Assembly (NCBI GenBank): GCA_036971475.1
Contig: JBAIZL010000001.1
Location: forward strand, 286,588,425-286,652,424
Direction of reading: 5' to 3'
From: Prosapia bicincta
Lineage: Eukaryota; Arthropoda; Insecta; Hemiptera; Cercopidae
Length of the DNA stretch: 64,000 bases
The translations under genes were made by a program, and so were the position numbers. Every line of letters starts with the position of its first letter. Within the stretch, counting starts at the first letter, position 1. Shown one piece after another: positions 61,201 through 64,000 of this stretch. The notes under the pieces are model-generated. The model made no database searches. It saw only the letters and a list, made by a program, of their open reading frames with translations, and was not told the DNA's origin.

Positions 61201-62580
61201 TTAGTTACAACTATACTGTACACTTATAATACGTTATGGTATATTTACGTACTATATAATTACATACATATTTTTATTGTGTAATTACGTTTTTCTTCAA
61301 TCCGAACTAAACACTTTCTTACCGACTCACTTTTTATAACCTTTGCCGTTGTTTATTTCTCTTCCTCAATTGCTAAGTCAGTAAGAAAGTAATGGTTTAT
61401 CCATTGACTACGAACCTAATTTCATAGACCTGTGCCTCAAGGAATAAACCTCTCAGAGGAACCAACCCCTGAATTTTTGATAAAACCAATTAGCCTCCGA
61501 TAAGCCCTGTTCAAGCTCCTTTTCGGGTAGTGGAATCTTTGAGAGACACTTGTGATTTAAAGACTATACCTGGATACCTAGTGAACTTATCTTATCTAGA
61601 ATGAAAACACAGCTAATTGGAAAATATACATTTTTATTTATTTGTTCCAAGGTTCAAATTAATTATTATTGTTTTTATTTAATTTCACAGGATTTTCTTG
61701 ACTAATTATTTTTTCAAAATTTCATACAACTTGCCATTTAACTAAACATTATTATCTCCTTCTGTTTTTAAATTTTCTTATTATCATTAATTTTACATAT
61801 AATTTAAATTATCAAAGTTACCATAATTAATTTTGTATATAATTTTGATTAGTAGAGTTAAATTTAACATATTTTAAAATCTGATTCTTTTTCAAACACT
61901 TAATATTACTATGTAATGCCTTTAGGCTAGGCCTTGAACAATTAACTTCTTTGGAAGTTATTCATTAGAAATTCACTTAGAAAAAGCCATATAAGATATA
62001 CATCTTTATACTTAATCCATACATTCCCACAGCGATGGGAATGGAAAGTCAATTTTGAATCTTTATTACTTAAATTTGGGTAACCTAAGAGAGTTGACTA
62101 ATCAGTCCCTTAGGTTATTCCCATCTTATTTAATTTTGAAATTAAGTTAATATAATTTGAAGTAAAATGTTATTTAAAAAAGAATAATTAAATTGATTAT
62201 ATAACCTTGTACTGTAGAAATCTTTTTATCTTCATTAATGTTGTCATCTGTCGGTCCTGTTACAGCTTCAAGGGTCTTGGTAGGTAGGCGTCTCTCCATA
62301 ATTTCGGTCAATCTTCTTATTTTCTTTAATTTTGCATTTTGGTGGTCGAAATTTTGTTCTGGGTATATATGAGCCCTTGCTCATATATATCTTCCTTCCC
62401 CTGATCACATCGTAGCACTTTTTACTCTGTTTTTAGCACATTTTTTCTTGTCTTGATCGCATGGTACAACAACACGTCTGCTCGCTTTGAGAGCCTAATG
62501 CATTCTGATTCTGGATAGCGTGCCTTTTTTGAGGCCCGTCCTCTCCCATTTCAAACTTCCCACGTCCCAGTATCCATTTT
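61201..62580. other. AT-rich, G-poor spacer
   Basis: From about 61610 the strand shown becomes poor in G. An 11-bp inverted repeat TATATATGAGC/GCTCATATATA lies at 62364-62389. No gene seen. Confidence 0.45.
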
Positions 62581-62589
62581 TCAACTTTT

Positions 62590-62700
62590 GACCAATCAGA
62601 AAGCCGTTGCCATGGCAATTGACTTTGTTTGTTCGGAAATTCTGAACTAAGATTAGTTTCCCTTTTTATAAAAGGCGTTTCTGTATTCTGATGTGTCCTT
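62590..62700 (+). promoter_or_regulatory. possible promoter: CCAAT and TATA boxes
   Basis: ACCAATCAGA at 62591 and TATAAAA at 62667-62673 are 75 bp apart, a plausible spacing for a plus-strand promoter with start near 62697. No initiator motif or downstream open frame was recognised. It could belong to a decayed LTR or be chance. Confidence 0.2.
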
Positions 62701-64000
62701 TGCATTTTTACCTTTTATTTAATAATATATTTGACTTTATTTCTTCTCATTTAATTTAATTAACTTTTTAACATTCTTAATCCAAAGTTCGACTGTAGCG
62801 CTTTCGTTTCGTAGTGACAAGATTTATAATCAATGCCCTAAGCGGATTTTTCCGAAATCAAATATGACTTCTTCTATTATAACCTAATTTCTTAGGCTAT
62901 TACACTTTAACATTTAATCTTTACTCCTACATAAATACTAATTTCCCTAGCTAGGCCTAATTTACTTTCCTCACATCTTAATTTACATTCTTTATTCCTG
63001 ATTATTTTTAAGTACAATTATTTTAATAGCCGGAATCTAGGCCTAGTTTGTTATACTACACAATTACCGTCTTTTTTTGTTTACATAATTTAGGCTATCC
63101 ACTTTGAAGTGATAATTTTTCTTATTGCTTATAATTTATGTTTTTTAAGTCTAAAGTTATTTCTAATTTTCTTCATTTTACTATTATTTACCCTAGTTTT
63201 AATATTATTATTATTATAATGTTTTAAAATTTTTATATATAAATTTAGTCAATTATTTAACCCGGTTATGTTTGATTCTGGTATTCTGTACAATTACCCA
63301 GATTCTTTGCATCGGACATTCTGGCCGCTGCAAAATTCCCCCCTTTTTAAATATATGAAAATTTTGGTTCTTCTCTCCCTTGAAACAGATAAACATAATT
63401 AATAACATATTTGTGAAAAGTAACATTAACACTTATACTAGTTTATATTAAAATTTTCATATTCCTTTCATTAATCTACTATTCCTATTCATCTTCATAA
63501 CTTAATTAATTTTACTAAAGTTCACAATTTACTCTCCTGTCCCTTTCACTCATATATATCATTGTCACATTAGTCACTTCACATGCTATTTACTCATTTA
63601 TTACTCCTGTCCTTAGTCACATTCTTTTTTATTTAATCTTATTTCAAGTTTATATTAACTATAGAATATTGTATATTGTAATCCTTATTTTACACATTCA
63701 TTGTTGTTTAACACAACCTTTACTTTAATAAATTCAATGAATCCCGTTCATTTAACATATGGCTTTTTCTTTCACATTTAATACTGATTTTATATTATTT
63801 GTCCTATGTATTTGGATTATGTTACTGCTTTAATCTACTACTTAGATTTATTTTACATTTTTATTTTTATTACTTAACCGTTACTCCCTATGTCACTGAT
63901 GGATCATTTTTTATTTACCTTGCCTTATTATCCTTTATTCTTTAAATATCTTTCTTTTTCTTCTTTCTCCTTTTCCAATTTCTTAACTTTCCCTTATTCT
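62701..64000. other. strongly G-poor, T-rich DNA, no gene seen
   Basis: The strand shown has long stretches with very few G, especially after 63340. No open frame, repeat or transposon end was recognised. Such persistent strand asymmetry can mark transcription or one large element, but nothing identifies which. Confidence 0.45.

Overview
This window looks like non-coding, repeat-dominated nuclear DNA from a eukaryote, most likely an insect. The evidence is the very AT-rich background, dinucleotide arrays up to about 420 bp long, many unrelated minisatellites, and relics of animal transposons (Tc1/mariner, hAT, and a non-LTR retrotransposon with RNase H). The insect assignment, possibly a hemipteran, is inference from repeat style only. 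No complete host protein-coding gene, rRNA, tRNA or CRISPR array can be supported. Most long open frames are artefacts of tandem repeats whose period is a multiple of three.

Tandem repeats make up much of the structure. Minisatellites lie at 1.13-2.05 kb (84 bp unit), 9.35-9.71 kb (40 bp), 17.64-18.83 kb (18 bp with higher-order units), 19.03-19.29 kb (18 bp), 24.30-24.80 kb (about 35 bp), 26.29-27.51 kb (31 bp, partly in 150 bp higher-order units), 36.96-37.53 kb (18 bp, G-rich), 37.63-38.31 kb (63 bp), 38.40-39.91 kb (110 bp, with an 8-monomer higher-order repeat), 40.85-41.57 kb (15 bp) and 51.99-52.53 kb (about 79 bp, interrupted). All five longest dinucleotide arrays read TG on the given strand.

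Mobile DNA: a foldback element with about 210 bp inverted ends (4.56-5.33 kb); a Tc1/mariner transposase relic (14.0-14.46 kb); a TA-flanked element with 28 bp terminal repeats (16.32-17.16 kb); a hAT-like non-autonomous element with an 8 bp target duplication (21.33-21.97 kb); a 5'-truncated LINE with poly-A tail and 11 bp target duplication (56.43-57.24 kb); isolated transposon ends (44.8, 59.8, 61.1 kb); and several dispersed families present in two or three copies within the window.

The most interesting signal is a set of hammerhead-ribozyme-like motifs, at about 11.5, 13.0, 15.5, 21.1, 36.5 and 60.8 kb. They share one order: stem I, a CUGANGA-like core, one extra base, stem II, GAA, a short self-complementary stem III, one base, and the other strand of stem I. 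Several occur as outward-facing pairs inside inverted-repeat units next to TA or TG arrays, as would be expected of decayed Penelope-like retroelement ends. The best stem pairings survive although the primary sequences differ between copies. Large palindromes at 43.45-43.88, 49.32-49.43 and 55.99-56.11 kb seem to belong to the same broad class of inverted units.
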